Shown: positions 1 to 10,284 of the stretch, in pieces
Layout: every line of letters begins with the position of its first letter
Numbering within the stretch: the first letter of the stretch is position 1
Origin: Dirofilaria immitis
Lineage: Eukaryota > Nematoda > Chromadorea > Rhabditida > Onchocercidae
Reading direction: 5' to 3'
Assembly (NCBI GenBank): GCA_024305405.1
Contig: JAKNDB010000070.1
Span: forward strand, 690,001 to 754,000
DNA length: 64,000 bases
Program-made: the position numbers and the translations under genes
Notes under the pieces: model-generated
Seen by the model: only the letters and a program-made list of their open reading frames with translations
Database searches by the model: none
What the model was told of the DNA's origin: nothing

Positions 1-1739
1 ATTTGAAATATGTAACATATTATATATTCTTTTGGCTTATTGATTTTATTGTTTATTTCTGCATATTTATATAAAAACAAATAATTATCGTTGCCTTATT
101 AATTATCAGAAATGTATAATAAAATTTTGATTTTTAATTATTCATGTTAAAATGAAACAAAATTGATGGAATTAGAATAAAATAAAAGAAAAAAAAGAAA
201 GTAGTAAACAAGCATAATTATCAGTATTACATTCTCTGTTAAGTAATATCAAAATTATGTTTTATTTCATTTTATATCTAAGTATATTATTGCGCTTGTG
301 TATTCTTAAATTCTATTCCAATTAACGGAACATTCTGATTTGATTAAACTTAGTTCTATAGTCCCACTTATCAAAGATTTTACCAGCATACTTTTAAAAC
401 CTATCATGAAAAAGCTAATGATTGTAGATCGCTTATAATGACATACCCTTATCATAGGTAACTATTCCTTGAATCAAAGTTTAATTGGAAAAATTATATT
501 AATATGCATAATCCACAACTTTGCGACATTTGCTAGCCTAATTTATGCGTAAAAGTAATTTACCAAGAAAAATTTATCCGAAAAATTTCTTACCTCTCAC
601 TGAATGTTGAAAGTACAATTTAATAATTTATTCAACAATTTCACTTAAACTGATATAAAGCATTTCGAAATTGATCGGAAGAAAAACGAATTTTTTTGAT
701 AATTTTCATATTTTTATCATAACATCATCCGTAACGCAAAGAAATCATTGAAAGAATATTTTCTTATCACACTGATTACCATAAAAATATGCTAAAGGAT
801 AGTGATTCTTTATTCTGATAAAGAAAAATAGTGTAAATATTAACGGCCAATTTAATATATTTACATATGAAAAATCAAATTTTAATGCAAATATTAAAAA
901 CTAATTAAGTAAATAACGTCATTTATCGAGAAAATTTCTTTGCAATGTGGTATTAGAGGAATATTTGATAAGAAAAGGTTTTATTTGATAAAGAATTTAT
1001 TCCTTTACGTTATAAAGTGATATCAGATAATATAACGATTTGCCGAAAGCATAGACATTGCTTAAAAACACTCTACGTTGAATGCAAGGTATCGATGAGC
1101 TACAAAGTACTGTTTACCTGCAAAATGTCGATGATCTACAAGATATTGATATCTGCAAGATATCGACGATCCTTGGTCGATGTAATTGGTAACGGTTACT
1201 ATTATTATGCAGCAATTATACGAAGGATTTAGTTATCAGAATAAAGCATGAAGGATGGGCAATATTTCAAACGTGCATAATCTTGTAATATCCCATAACG
1301 ATTTATATAGGTTTCAACATCTTAAACAATGCATACAAGCTATATTAGTCGTTCGAAAGATGGGAAGAACAAACAGTCTTTGTACTGTATTTGGCGAAGA
1401 AGTATTACATATCTCTACCAAACAGAGTTTTCTAATTTGTTACCATTATGCTATAAAAGTTTTTGTATTTTTCTAAATTCTTGACGGAAGAAGATGAATC
1501 GTTTTAGGAAGAAGAATGTTGAGAAGCTTATCTATGATGATTATATAATATCTATAATATTATAACTGCAAAACGGTTAGAATTCGTCGTTTTGTTATAT
1601 TCCTTGTTCATAGAGCGATATATTTTTCTTGTCCGATTTTCTGTATTCAGCTGTCGAATATTGATAGCTGAATTGAATTCTTGCTATTTGAATTTCTCGA
1701 GGACAATGCATATTTATTAATCTTGCATTAAAAATTGTC
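1..1739. other. No supported gene; degenerate short repeat at about 1088-1185
   Basis: This is AT-rich sequence with no exon set I can support. Between about 1088 and 1185 there is an imperfect tandem repeat of about 36 bp (units beginning tgcaaggtatcgatgag, tgcaaaatgtcgatgatc, tgcaagatatcgacgatc). A plus-strand reading near 1255-1345 has a loose leucine-rich-repeat look (LVISHNDLYRF), and the repeat above read in another frame has regular leucines. Open frames are short and do not join, so at most this is a decayed gene. Confidence 0.4.
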
Positions 1740-2090
1740 TCAAGACATTTCATACCATTCTATTCTTCCCTCTCTTAAGCTTTTTTTTATATTGGCTAAT
1801 TTCAACATACTGTGGAACGTTTCTGGTTCATTGACTATCATAATTTCTTCTTCATATGATAATCTCGCTTCACTGTTCTCGAGAAGTATGTTCTTTTTGA
1901 GTTCGTTCTCTAAAACTGATTAAATAGTATCATCGCTGAATATTTCCTAGAATGCATCTACCATTTTGAAAGTATTCGAACAACACATAATAAGTTTTTC
2001 TTTGCTACTTTGTTTGCAAGGAATAAATTCATCACTGTTATTGTTGTTATCAATTGGAATGAAAATCTGATAACAATTCGATAGATTCAT
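1740..2090 (-). CDS. Small unrecognised two-exon gene (model uncertain)
   Basis: No family is recognised. Exon 1 (2090-1962) starts at ATG, reads MNLSNCYQIFIPIDNNNN and onward for 43 codons, and ends at ATG|GTAGAT. Exon 2 (from 1915 or 1909 to the TGA at 1742-1740) reads NELKKNILLENSEARLSYEE and continues to EWYEMS-stop. It is rich in Glu, Lys and Leu and looks coding and helical. The 46-bp intron is of nematode size. The problem is phase: exon 1 ends in phase 0 but exon 2 needs phase 1, so there is a missing exon, a 1-bp indel, or two unrelated pieces. The start lies about 155 bp from the divergent MSP-domain gene, so the two may share a promoter. No signal peptide or membrane segment is seen. 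Confidence 0.4.
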
Positions 2091-2246
2091 TGATTAATAG
2101 GAATATTTAAATATTATTCATGCAAATTTAATCTTAAATTAAACAACCTTAACATTTCATATTCGAATTTCGATAATGATATTTAATAATTCATTGATAA
2201 ACACAATCGGTTATTGTTTTTAGCAGGGAATTCGTTTAAGGTGCTC

Positions 2247-3474
2247 ATGTCAGAAGTTCTACCGAGATATTTCAAACGAGAAAATGAAATCTCGAATAGT
2301 GATAAGCAGCAAACAATTAATATAGTAAATCTTGAACCGGTAACAAAATATTAATAACCTTTTTCATTTTATGAAATAAAATTTAAAATCATAAAGTTTT
2401 ACTCGATTTTACAACAAGAATTTTACAGCTATCACCTAGTTAACTCTAATAAAGGTAATACTCTTTTAATACCTGAATAATCTGTAATCTATTTCTCGAA
2501 AATTCATTGCGAATGAATAATTGCGAAAATAACAAATGAACTTAAATGTAGCAATCATGTAAGGAATATATAGAAAAATAGGCAGGAAAAATACATAAGA
2601 AATATAAGATAAAAATGAACGACTGATAAGATGCTACCAAACGTGAAATGTGTGATAAGTCAAATGAAGTGAGATCAAATTTAGATCAGATTTATCAAAT
2701 TTAGATTACTAATAACAGAATAATAAACGCTTCGGGAAAAGTATGAATTTGCGCTCTGGAGAAAAATTTATAGACGTACATATATTTTGACGTGGAACAA
2801 TTGACAAATGCAAAACAGGAAGTGAAATTACGACGTTGCAAAGATATTCAAGATAATATTGCTTGGCGTATGCGAACAAATGTACCCACTCGATATCTTA
2901 TCAATCCATCTAGAGGTTTCATTAAAGATGATGAGCCGATTACGGTAATTAAAATATTAATTTATGGGATTTTCAAATTTTTTTGCAGTGTTTTCCTTTT
3001 AAACTGGAATATTTGAGAAGTCTAATTTAAGCAATGATTATTGCCTGTTACATTAATTAAAATAGTTGAATTATAATTCAAATAGATGCTCAGCTAATCT
3101 AATGTTCAATGAGACTAATTAGCCACTATTAAATGAGACTAATTAAGTTACGATTCAAGTTTAATTTTTAAATTAAATACTAAAAATCTAATATCCTTTA
3201 ATTCTGTCTTTACTTTTTTATCCAAAGGATATGTAATTAGTGCAATTAAAATGCGAGGAAATTACAGTTAACAATCGAATTGATAAAGAATAAATTTCAT
3301 CCCAAACATAAATTAACACTTCAAGCAACAATAGTGATCGATGAATGTGATAATCAAACAATTTGGAAGCATCAGAATCGCAATAAAATACAATCAATAC
3401 GATTAAAATTAAGTACAATATTGATATATATCGATACAGCTAAATATGAGGTTGTTATTGATTTTGCAATATGA
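2247..3474 (+). CDS. MSP-domain protein (four exons, about 160 aa)
   Basis: The gene encodes a single major-sperm-protein (MSP) domain, an immunoglobulin-like fold. Known relatives are the nematode sperm cytoskeletal MSPs and the VAP/MOSPD membrane-contact proteins. Exons are 2247-2339, 2719-2775, 2819-2944 and 3268-3474, all in phase 0; the intron 2776-2818 is only 43 bp. The recognisable core is residues about 51-110: an edge strand with EVKLRRCKD, then NIAWRMRTNVPTRYLINP, the GFIKDDEPIT turn and KHKLTLQATIV. This matches the W/F-K-vKTTaPkrY-vrP-G-i-pge pattern of the family. The N-terminus (MSEVLPRYFKRENEI) is polar and there is no transmembrane anchor, so it is not a classical VAP. The last exon may run past the domain only because no donor is used; its tail is AT-rich. 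The next gene follows 126 bp downstream on the same strand. Confidence 0.8.
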
Positions 3475-3484
3475 TAATTTGTTA

Positions 3485-3570
3485 AATAAATTAATGCGAT
3501 CACATAATATTATAATCATAAATTATAATACAAATAAATAATTAGATCATATTGATTAAATCAGTGATAA
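3485..3570 (+). promoter_or_regulatory. Poly(A) signal and probable trans-splice acceptor between two same-strand genes
   Basis: The upstream MSP-domain gene stops at 3474. An AATAAA lies at 3485-3490, and a good acceptor (ttgattaaatcag|TG) ends at 3564, 36 nt before the ATG at 3601. This is the spacing expected of a nematode operon, where the downstream message receives a spliced leader. It is inferred from layout only; transcript data would decide. Confidence 0.45.
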
Positions 3571-3600
3571 CAAATATATCTTATCAAACTATATAAAAAA

Positions 3601-4249
3601 ATGGATAGGAATTTTCTCGGTGATTTGTTCAATGTAAGTAACGATTGATATGAAATAATATTATGTTCTAAAATGTTTTTCTAAAAATTTCAAAAGAAAT
3701 TTTAAAAATTTTCAAATTTATCAGAAATGCTTAATAAGTAATGTAAAGAAGTAGAAAATAGAAGTAGTATTTCTAATTCAGGAGGAAAATCTTTCAAGAA
3801 AAGCCGAAAATTTTAAAAGTATCATGGAACATAGTCCTACTACAGGATTAGAACGTATTCAAGAATTGGAAAAATTATTGAAAATGTTGGAAGAGGATTT
3901 TAATAATATTCGAAAAAATACCGAACGTGCAATACGTTTAAAGATAATCTTAGAACATGCATTAGATTCACGGTATTTGTTTTTTTTTTTGTGGTGATTT
4001 TGATAATTAAAAAATTTGAATTAAAATTTGAAAATATTCATTTTATTAATTTAATATCTTCTAATTTCAATAAAATTTCATTTATTTTCCAGCAATTTAA
4101 CTTTGCTAAAATTAAAACGACAAGCAATGGATAGCGATCAGAAAATGAAAAAGTTGAAGAAAGAATTGAAAGATAAAGAAGCAAAATTGCAACTTATCCA
4201 AGAAATGCAAACAGATAGCTTTAATCATGCAACATGTCAAATTTCATAA
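3601..4249 (+). CDS. Short coiled-coil protein (three exons, 126 aa)
   Basis: No named family is recognised. Exons are 3601-3633, 3782-3972 and 4093-4249, and phases close exactly to a TAA. The protein starts MDRNFLGDLFNEENLS and then becomes a long charged amphipathic helix (residues about 15-115), with stretches such as ERIQELEKLLKMLEEDF and KKLKKELKDKEAKLQ typical of coiled coils. It ends in a short tail, HATCQIS. There is no signal peptide or membrane segment. I tested whether it could be the C-terminal half of the preceding MSP-domain gene, as in some MSP/coiled-coil fusions. No donor in the last MSP exon has the right phase, so a separate start at 3601 is preferred. Its placement suggests co-transcription with the MSP-domain gene. 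Confidence 0.65.
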
Positions 4250-4644
4250 ATTATCATAAATTGAATTGCGTTGTTATCAGTGCTAAATTACAATTTTTAA
4301 TCAAATTACTAAAAATGATATACAAAAAAATATTAGACAAAATGTAAACAATCAAATTATTGCACGCAATGTTTTAAGTTTTACGAAAATTAAAATCAAT
4401 TTGAAAGATTGTTTGTTTTTATGAAATGTTTATATAAAAACATTTTAATTCTTAATTGTTCAGTAATTATGAAATAAGAATGAATTATAATGTCAATATT
4501 TATAATTTTGATTAATTGTTTATTTTCTTTCAAAAACATTTCACATAATAATTAAACATGATTATAATAGGATAAACAGAAATGTTATTGAAAACAGTAG
4601 ATTTGATAAACATATTTGATATTGTTGTGCTACGTGAATTACGC

Positions 4645-6613
4645 TTAAATGATCGGTTCATCGGCTTCATCATCAATTGTTGGTTCATCGTTCGTCTCAT
4701 AAAGTTTGCATTTATTCTCGTCAATTTTGACATGCAAATTTGAATACATTATTGCATTCATTGGTTTTTCATTATCCATTTCATGAACTGATTTTATCTC
4801 TTCTGCTGCTTTCTCCATTTCTAATTTCTTTTCCTAAAAATATAAGAATTTTCTTTTATGGTAATAATTTGCTTTTTTAGATGATATATTTTTAGCTTTA
4901 TTTATTCATCAATTAATTAGGCTGCTAATTATTTGTTAGGTAAATATAAGATGTTGATAAGCTTGTATGGAAGGATACCTTACGGACTTCATCAATATTG
5001 CCCATAATTTTAACTTTGTTCATTGGTATGATATCTGTTCTGCTGCAATTAAAATAATTTCGTTAATTACTCATATAATTCTTCTAAAAGATATGAATAC
5101 TTCAAAATTAGAAAAGAAAATTATTTGAATTGAAATTTAAAAATAAGAACACTATTATTAATGAGATCGTATTTTTTAAAATTACAAACCTCGCTGGAAT
5201 TTATGCTTGAATTTATTGTAGAATTGAAAGTTCTAATTCGTAGTGATATGAATAATTTTAAAAAACTTAAGCATATTTAAATTTAAACTTTTGTTGAAAA
5301 TTTTAATGAATAAAATCTTTAAATAAATATTTCTAAAAAAACATTATCAAATCACTCACTCTATGTCGCTATCAGCTGATCCTTCAATTTGAGTTGGATC
5401 ATCTTTTTTCTGCTCATTCTGTAACGTAAATGATAGCATTTATCATTAGATTTTATTCTCTCTTTATCACCTGATAATATTATGATTAAATTTCATCCTC
5501 ACTCTATCACTTAAAATTTTTAAATATTTAATTTGTAAATTAGAAGTTATCTTAAGACTACATTATAAATTATGCGTTAACATTAGATATAGAATCCTAA
5601 AAAATACGATAGATGTTTAATCAATGCCTTATCGAATTATTTTTATCAGACAAAATAATCATATTTATATAAGTTTACAATTCTTGTCTTGCAATTGTGT
5701 TAATATTCTTTAGCACAAATACGACGTGATTTCTACGTGATTCTGCGTGATTTGACACTCAAAATAATAACAAATATTATTTTTAAAAGAAATTGAAATT
5801 TTCAAATAACAAAAAGTTAGAAATACCATTTCATCTTTTTTCATTTTTGCATCCTTTTTCACTTTTGCATCCTTTTTCACTTTTGCATCTTTTTTTGCTT
5901 TCTTAATTAGAATATTTTTATTTTTAATTTTTCCTCTTATAATTTATTCATTTTTGCAGTATAACGTCTTTCAACAAATTTTCCAAAATAAAAATACTTT
6001 TTTTGGAATGACTTTTGATTAATTGCTTGAAATTATTTTAATTTTGTAATATTTATTCATATGCATATATCTCGTCATCCTATTCCTAATTTATTTGTAA
6101 ATCTTTTATCACTAACAGTTTTTTGATTCTTTCCTTCGAAATTTTTGCATTCTTATCAGGTATAGTTGCATGAGATGTATTATTTCCAGTTCCTGTTATC
6201 GGAATTGTTTCTGTTCCGGTTGTATTTGTTATAATTTTAATCATTTTCTTTTTCATGCAGCATATTTGTAGAGGTGATAAAATCATTGATATAAATAAAA
6301 TTTGAACCATTTTCCATAATACGCATGATAATGCTAGAGAAATGGAATAAAATTCAGCTTATCTATCATTTAATAGATTAAATAATTTTGGAATAATTTG
6401 TAATTATGCAAATGAACAATTATCAAAATTAATTAAAGAAATGATGCATTTCGTTCTTTTGAAATATTCAAATATTTAATCGATTTTTAATCGTTTCTGC
6501 TAACTATCCCATATGAAGATAATAATTATATCAATTTTCTAGTATCATATATACATACCCTCAGTATGATTGAGATTCTTCAATTCCATTTGTAGGATAT
6601 TTGTTGACATCAT
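4645..6613 (-). CDS. Single-pass membrane protein with Lys-rich repeat (six exons, 219 aa)
   Basis: A family is not recognised; the model closes in phase throughout. Exons: 6613-6559, 6333-6113, 5901-5827, 5418-5360, 5039-4979 and 4833-4645. Residues 1-20 are polar (MMSTNILQMELKNLNHTE). Residues about 19-46 form a hydrophobic segment (VQILFISMILSPLQICC) flanked by MKKKM, which fits a signal anchor or a long signal peptide. A Thr/Asn-rich stretch with N-glycosylation sequons (NTTG, NNTS) follows. Exon 3 is a 6-residue repeat (DAKVKK, three copies with small changes). The C-terminal half is acidic and helical, ending DDEADEPII. Exon 2 to 3 needs a weak donor TTA|GTGATA, chosen because it is the only in-phase one. 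The acceptor aattcttcag about 65 bp upstream of the start could be a trans-splice site. Confidence 0.65.
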
Positions 6614-8052
6614 TCCAACCTTAATTTAATACCTGCTATTGTAGCAGTAAGATGATGGAGATGGTTTTCAAAGGCTATCTGAAGAATTATAAAAGTTATA
6701 ATAGCATTTCACCATTCATCATTCATTTATATATATGTATTATTTTATTTTATTTTGGATTAAAAAAAAATTGAATATGGAAATTTTGATAAGTTTGAAG
6801 AATTCCATAACAAAATTTCATTATGTTTTGTTTCAAATATTTTTTATAAACATTGTTGAAATTATTTGGAACTTTGTCAAATATCGCATATCACATTTTG
6901 TTGTGTTTAATATCAGAAATATCAAAATTTTCATTACTATTCAGTAGCAGAAATGCATATGTCGAATAATACACAACTATATTTAATTGTTTAAATCTTT
7001 TCTCGAGATCAAGTTGAATGACAGTTTTGTCACGCTAATTGATCAGTTTGAAAAATAATCAATCTTAATTAATAAAACGATTCTTATCACGGTATGTACT
7101 TTTTAAAACTTTTTTATATTTTACTATCGTCATTATCAGTCATTATTGTAGCTAATAACCAACATCGATTTGATACATATATCAGTGATATTATAATTTT
7201 ATCTTTATCAATTCGTAAGATTTGAGACTTAAAAAAATAGTACCTAATAATGGTTTAAAATCAAATAAATCATTCATTATCAATGATATTATAATTAGGA
7301 TACGCAAGAAATATATGTTAACTATCTTTGAAAAAGTTCTTTTTTGAACAGTATACATTTTATCTTTATCTTTATCGATTATATACAAAATGTTTGTGTC
7401 ACTGATAGTATAAGTGTTTCAAGATTCATTCTACGTTTCTGCTATTATTACACGTGTTTTAAAATTCGCGCCGAATATTTTTCGTATTTTGCGAAAATCA
7501 GGAATCTAATAATAAAATTTTTGGCACTTCTACAAATCACTATGGAAACAGGCTCTCGGGTTGATTAGTTAAAATATTCTTTGAAATGGATATCATTACA
7601 ATTTCTATTTATCAATATAATGTAGTATGTGTCTGATTATTAAGAAAAAGATAGCTATTCTATTTCTATAAAATTTTTTCTAAAAGAAACTTCTAATTTT
7701 TTTGCTAATTAATTCTTACTAAATTTTGCAAATAAAAATTTTACAATAATAAGTGATAAGTAGTAATTAGTAATTAATAAATGTTGTAATCGATGAATAT
7801 AAATATTGATCGAGATTTTTGTATTTCCGGTTTATTATTTCAAATTTAGGTCTTTCAGTTTTTATCATCTAAATTATGTTGATTCATGATCATTTTCACG
7901 ATACTTTATTATTATATCGCTCGTTGCAAATAATCTTATAAAACATTCTAGCAATATCTTAACGGAGTGTATTTATCTCTTTTCATTCTCGAAATATGTC
8001 TTATCAAAGTATTATTATCATTTATAGATAAGAAATATTTGTAATAATATTC
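6614..8052. other. Intergenic, nothing supported
   Basis: AT-rich sequence between divergent genes. Open frames on both strands are short, lysine/isoleucine/phenylalanine-biased and lack splice partners. No repeat or RNA gene is seen. Confidence 0.5.
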
Positions 8053-10284
8053 ATGGAAATTATTGGAAATTATTATGGAAAACCTAAGAGACAGTCAGCT
8101 GTAAAATTCAAACTTCCTGAAGCTATGCAAAAACGAAACAGACCACTGTTAAATCAACAAGAGATTTTGTTAAAGAAAATAAGAAGTTACAACCATGCAT
8201 TGGTAATAAACAAAATCTTGCGGTATCTATTGTTTATTTTGTTTTTTTCTACAAATTTGTTATAAATTTTAATAAAAGTAAGCAAACTTGAATTTTGGAC
8301 AAAATATTTGGCATGTGGTATCTTTTTTTTTGAAAATAATTGAAATGGATCGATCAATGGTTAAAAAATTTTAGGTATCCACATTTACAATTCAATCACA
8401 ACAAAAAAATGCTCAATTTAATAAATCGCATTTAATCAAACCTTCTAATTTTAATAATAATCAGGTTTATTTAATTTATCTTTTCATTTTTTGAAAGTCT
8501 CTTTCGCTTTTCAAAAAACCTGTTTCCGTAAAAAACAAGCTTTCTTCAATTGCTATATCTAGAAAAATTTTTGAAAAAAAAACTATTGCTAATTCAAAAG
8601 ATTATCATACAATGTAACATATATTTAACACATTTTTAGAGCATCAATTTTAAATTATTCTGGAAATATAATCTTATCAATAAGTATTTAATTTCAAGCC
8701 TTTTTTATATTACAAATCTCAACAAAGCTCATATGAATTAATCATTAATTAGTCAGTTATTGTGTCAATTTGATAAGAAGTTAGATTAAAAAAACGGAAA
8801 AACTTGATTACTGGAATTAATTTTTAAAAGCGATAATATATAAAAGTATGACAATAACTTAATAAATTAATCTATAATTAATGAAGTTCCAATTATCATT
8901 TCTTTGCTTTTTTTTAACAAATTTTAAAGAAAGAATGGAATCGTTTTCGATTACTGTATGATAATGGTCATCTACCGGTACGATTAGAGCAACGTGGTAG
9001 TGGTAAATTATCGAGAAATATTCGATGGTTGGAAGATCCCAAGTTTATAACTGTTGAACGTTTCGTAGATTTGTTAATAAAATTTTCATATGGTCTTCCA
9101 TTAAATGAATATGTAAATTTTATAATTTGTTATATTTTAAACAAAGTTTTTGAAAAATCACAAAAATATTTATTAAAATTTTTAATTTATATTTAAAATT
9201 TGAAATATAATTTTATCATTGTGAAATTAAAATAAATGATGAAATTTCAGTATTTGACTATCCAAATAAAAATATAATGTTTCATTAAGCTTTGTTTGTT
9301 TTATTTAGCCTTATAGTTTGATTGCTGAACGAGGAGTTGCAGATTTGTTGAAGAATTATGTAAACAGCGAATCAGGTCATACAATCTTTACCTCAACTTG
9401 TTTGTTCTTTCGGTCTATTTTGTTAAGTTTATAAAATTTCACAAATTTGATAAATAAAAAAATAGCTTTGATATTATATTCGAATTATGCCTGCGAAAAT
9501 TCCAACAATTCTCACTACCATATTGTTCGTTCGAAAATTATTTTGCTAAGGAAAAGTTTTTATTTTTCATTAACTAAAACTTATTAGCAACCTGCAAATT
9601 TAGATGAATTAACAATTTTTTTGTAATTTATTCAAATACTCTCGAACATATGCAACGTCATATTCTAATATTAATTAGTTCTTATCGGCTTAATCTCTGA
9701 TATGTGATCAATCGATTACTTCGAGATTGTTGAAATTTAAATATTTAAAACGAAATTTATTTTTGATAATATTAATTTGATTAGTTGTTTCTTCAGTTCT
9801 TTTTAATATTTATTTTTTTTAAGGTTCATGCATTAAATGCAACATTATCATTACCAGAAACAATGAAAAAAGATAGCATTATTGTTGATTAATCAACTTG
9901 CCCAGATTCCACAATGTGGCCTAGCTTTGATACCCTACTTCAGGCATCTTTTTATGCCATTATGTAAGCATTGATACTATAATTTTTAATTCTTATTTTA
10001 TATTATAAATGTAAATATCGATGTTTATTTGATGAAATATTCTACAACAAAGTTATTATTATATGCAAAAAAAATGTTAAAATGATAAAGTAACATCTTG
10101 TAATTTTAATCTTCAAAAATATTTTAGTGATGTTATCAGAAACGAGGTGCATGATATTGAATATAAATATGGGAAATCTATTAGCGAATGCTTTGAAGAA
10201 ACGTTAAATACTTTGGAGAAAGTGGGTTATCCAAAGGCTTTTCCAGCTATCAAAAGATTATTCCGACTTACGAGAGTTGTATAA
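8053..10284 (+). pseudogene. PACRG-like gene (Parkin co-regulated family), frame-disrupted
   Basis: PACRG is a HEAT-like microtubule-inner protein of ciliary and flagellar doublets. Exons 8053-8202, 8375-8464 and 8930-9112 are intact and in phase 0. The family core begins in exon 3 (FRLLYDNGHLPVRLEQRGSG) and continues into exon 4 from 9309 (PYSLIAERGVADLLKNY, matching PYEFFARQGIHDMLEHG of the family). The similarity then shifts frame. Around 9374-9376 (CAGGTC) the downstream match VIQSLPQLV is in +1. In exon 5 (9824-9963) the reading HALNATLSLPETMKK shifts at the A-run 9865-9870 into LLINQLAQIPQCGLALIPYF. The last exon encodes KSISECFEETLNTLEKVGYP and stops at 10284; acceptor 10091 restores phase, 10128 would not. 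With one base fewer at each of the two breaks the whole model closes. Either decay or assembly error. Confidence 0.75.

Noticed and set aside
1255..1476. Plus-strand ORF with an LRR-like motif (LVISHNDLYRF)
   Set aside because: Only one loose repeat, no splice context and no continuation in frame; kept only as a remark in the gap entry.
3413..3633. Splicing the MSP-domain gene into the coiled-coil exons as one fusion protein
   Set aside because: No donor in the last MSP exon has the phase needed for the 3609 or 3782 acceptors without hitting stops.
6620..6687. Coding-like minus-strand reading AFENHLHHLTATIAG upstream of the Lys-rich gene
   Set aside because: It cannot be joined in frame to the ATG at 6613; more likely 5' untranslated sequence after a trans-splice acceptor.
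9360..9375. Possible 16-nt intron (gtaaacagcgaatcag) in PACRG
   Set aside because: It has GT-AG ends and would restore the frame, but no intron near this size is seen elsewhere in the window (minimum about 43 bp); a 1-bp indel is simpler.
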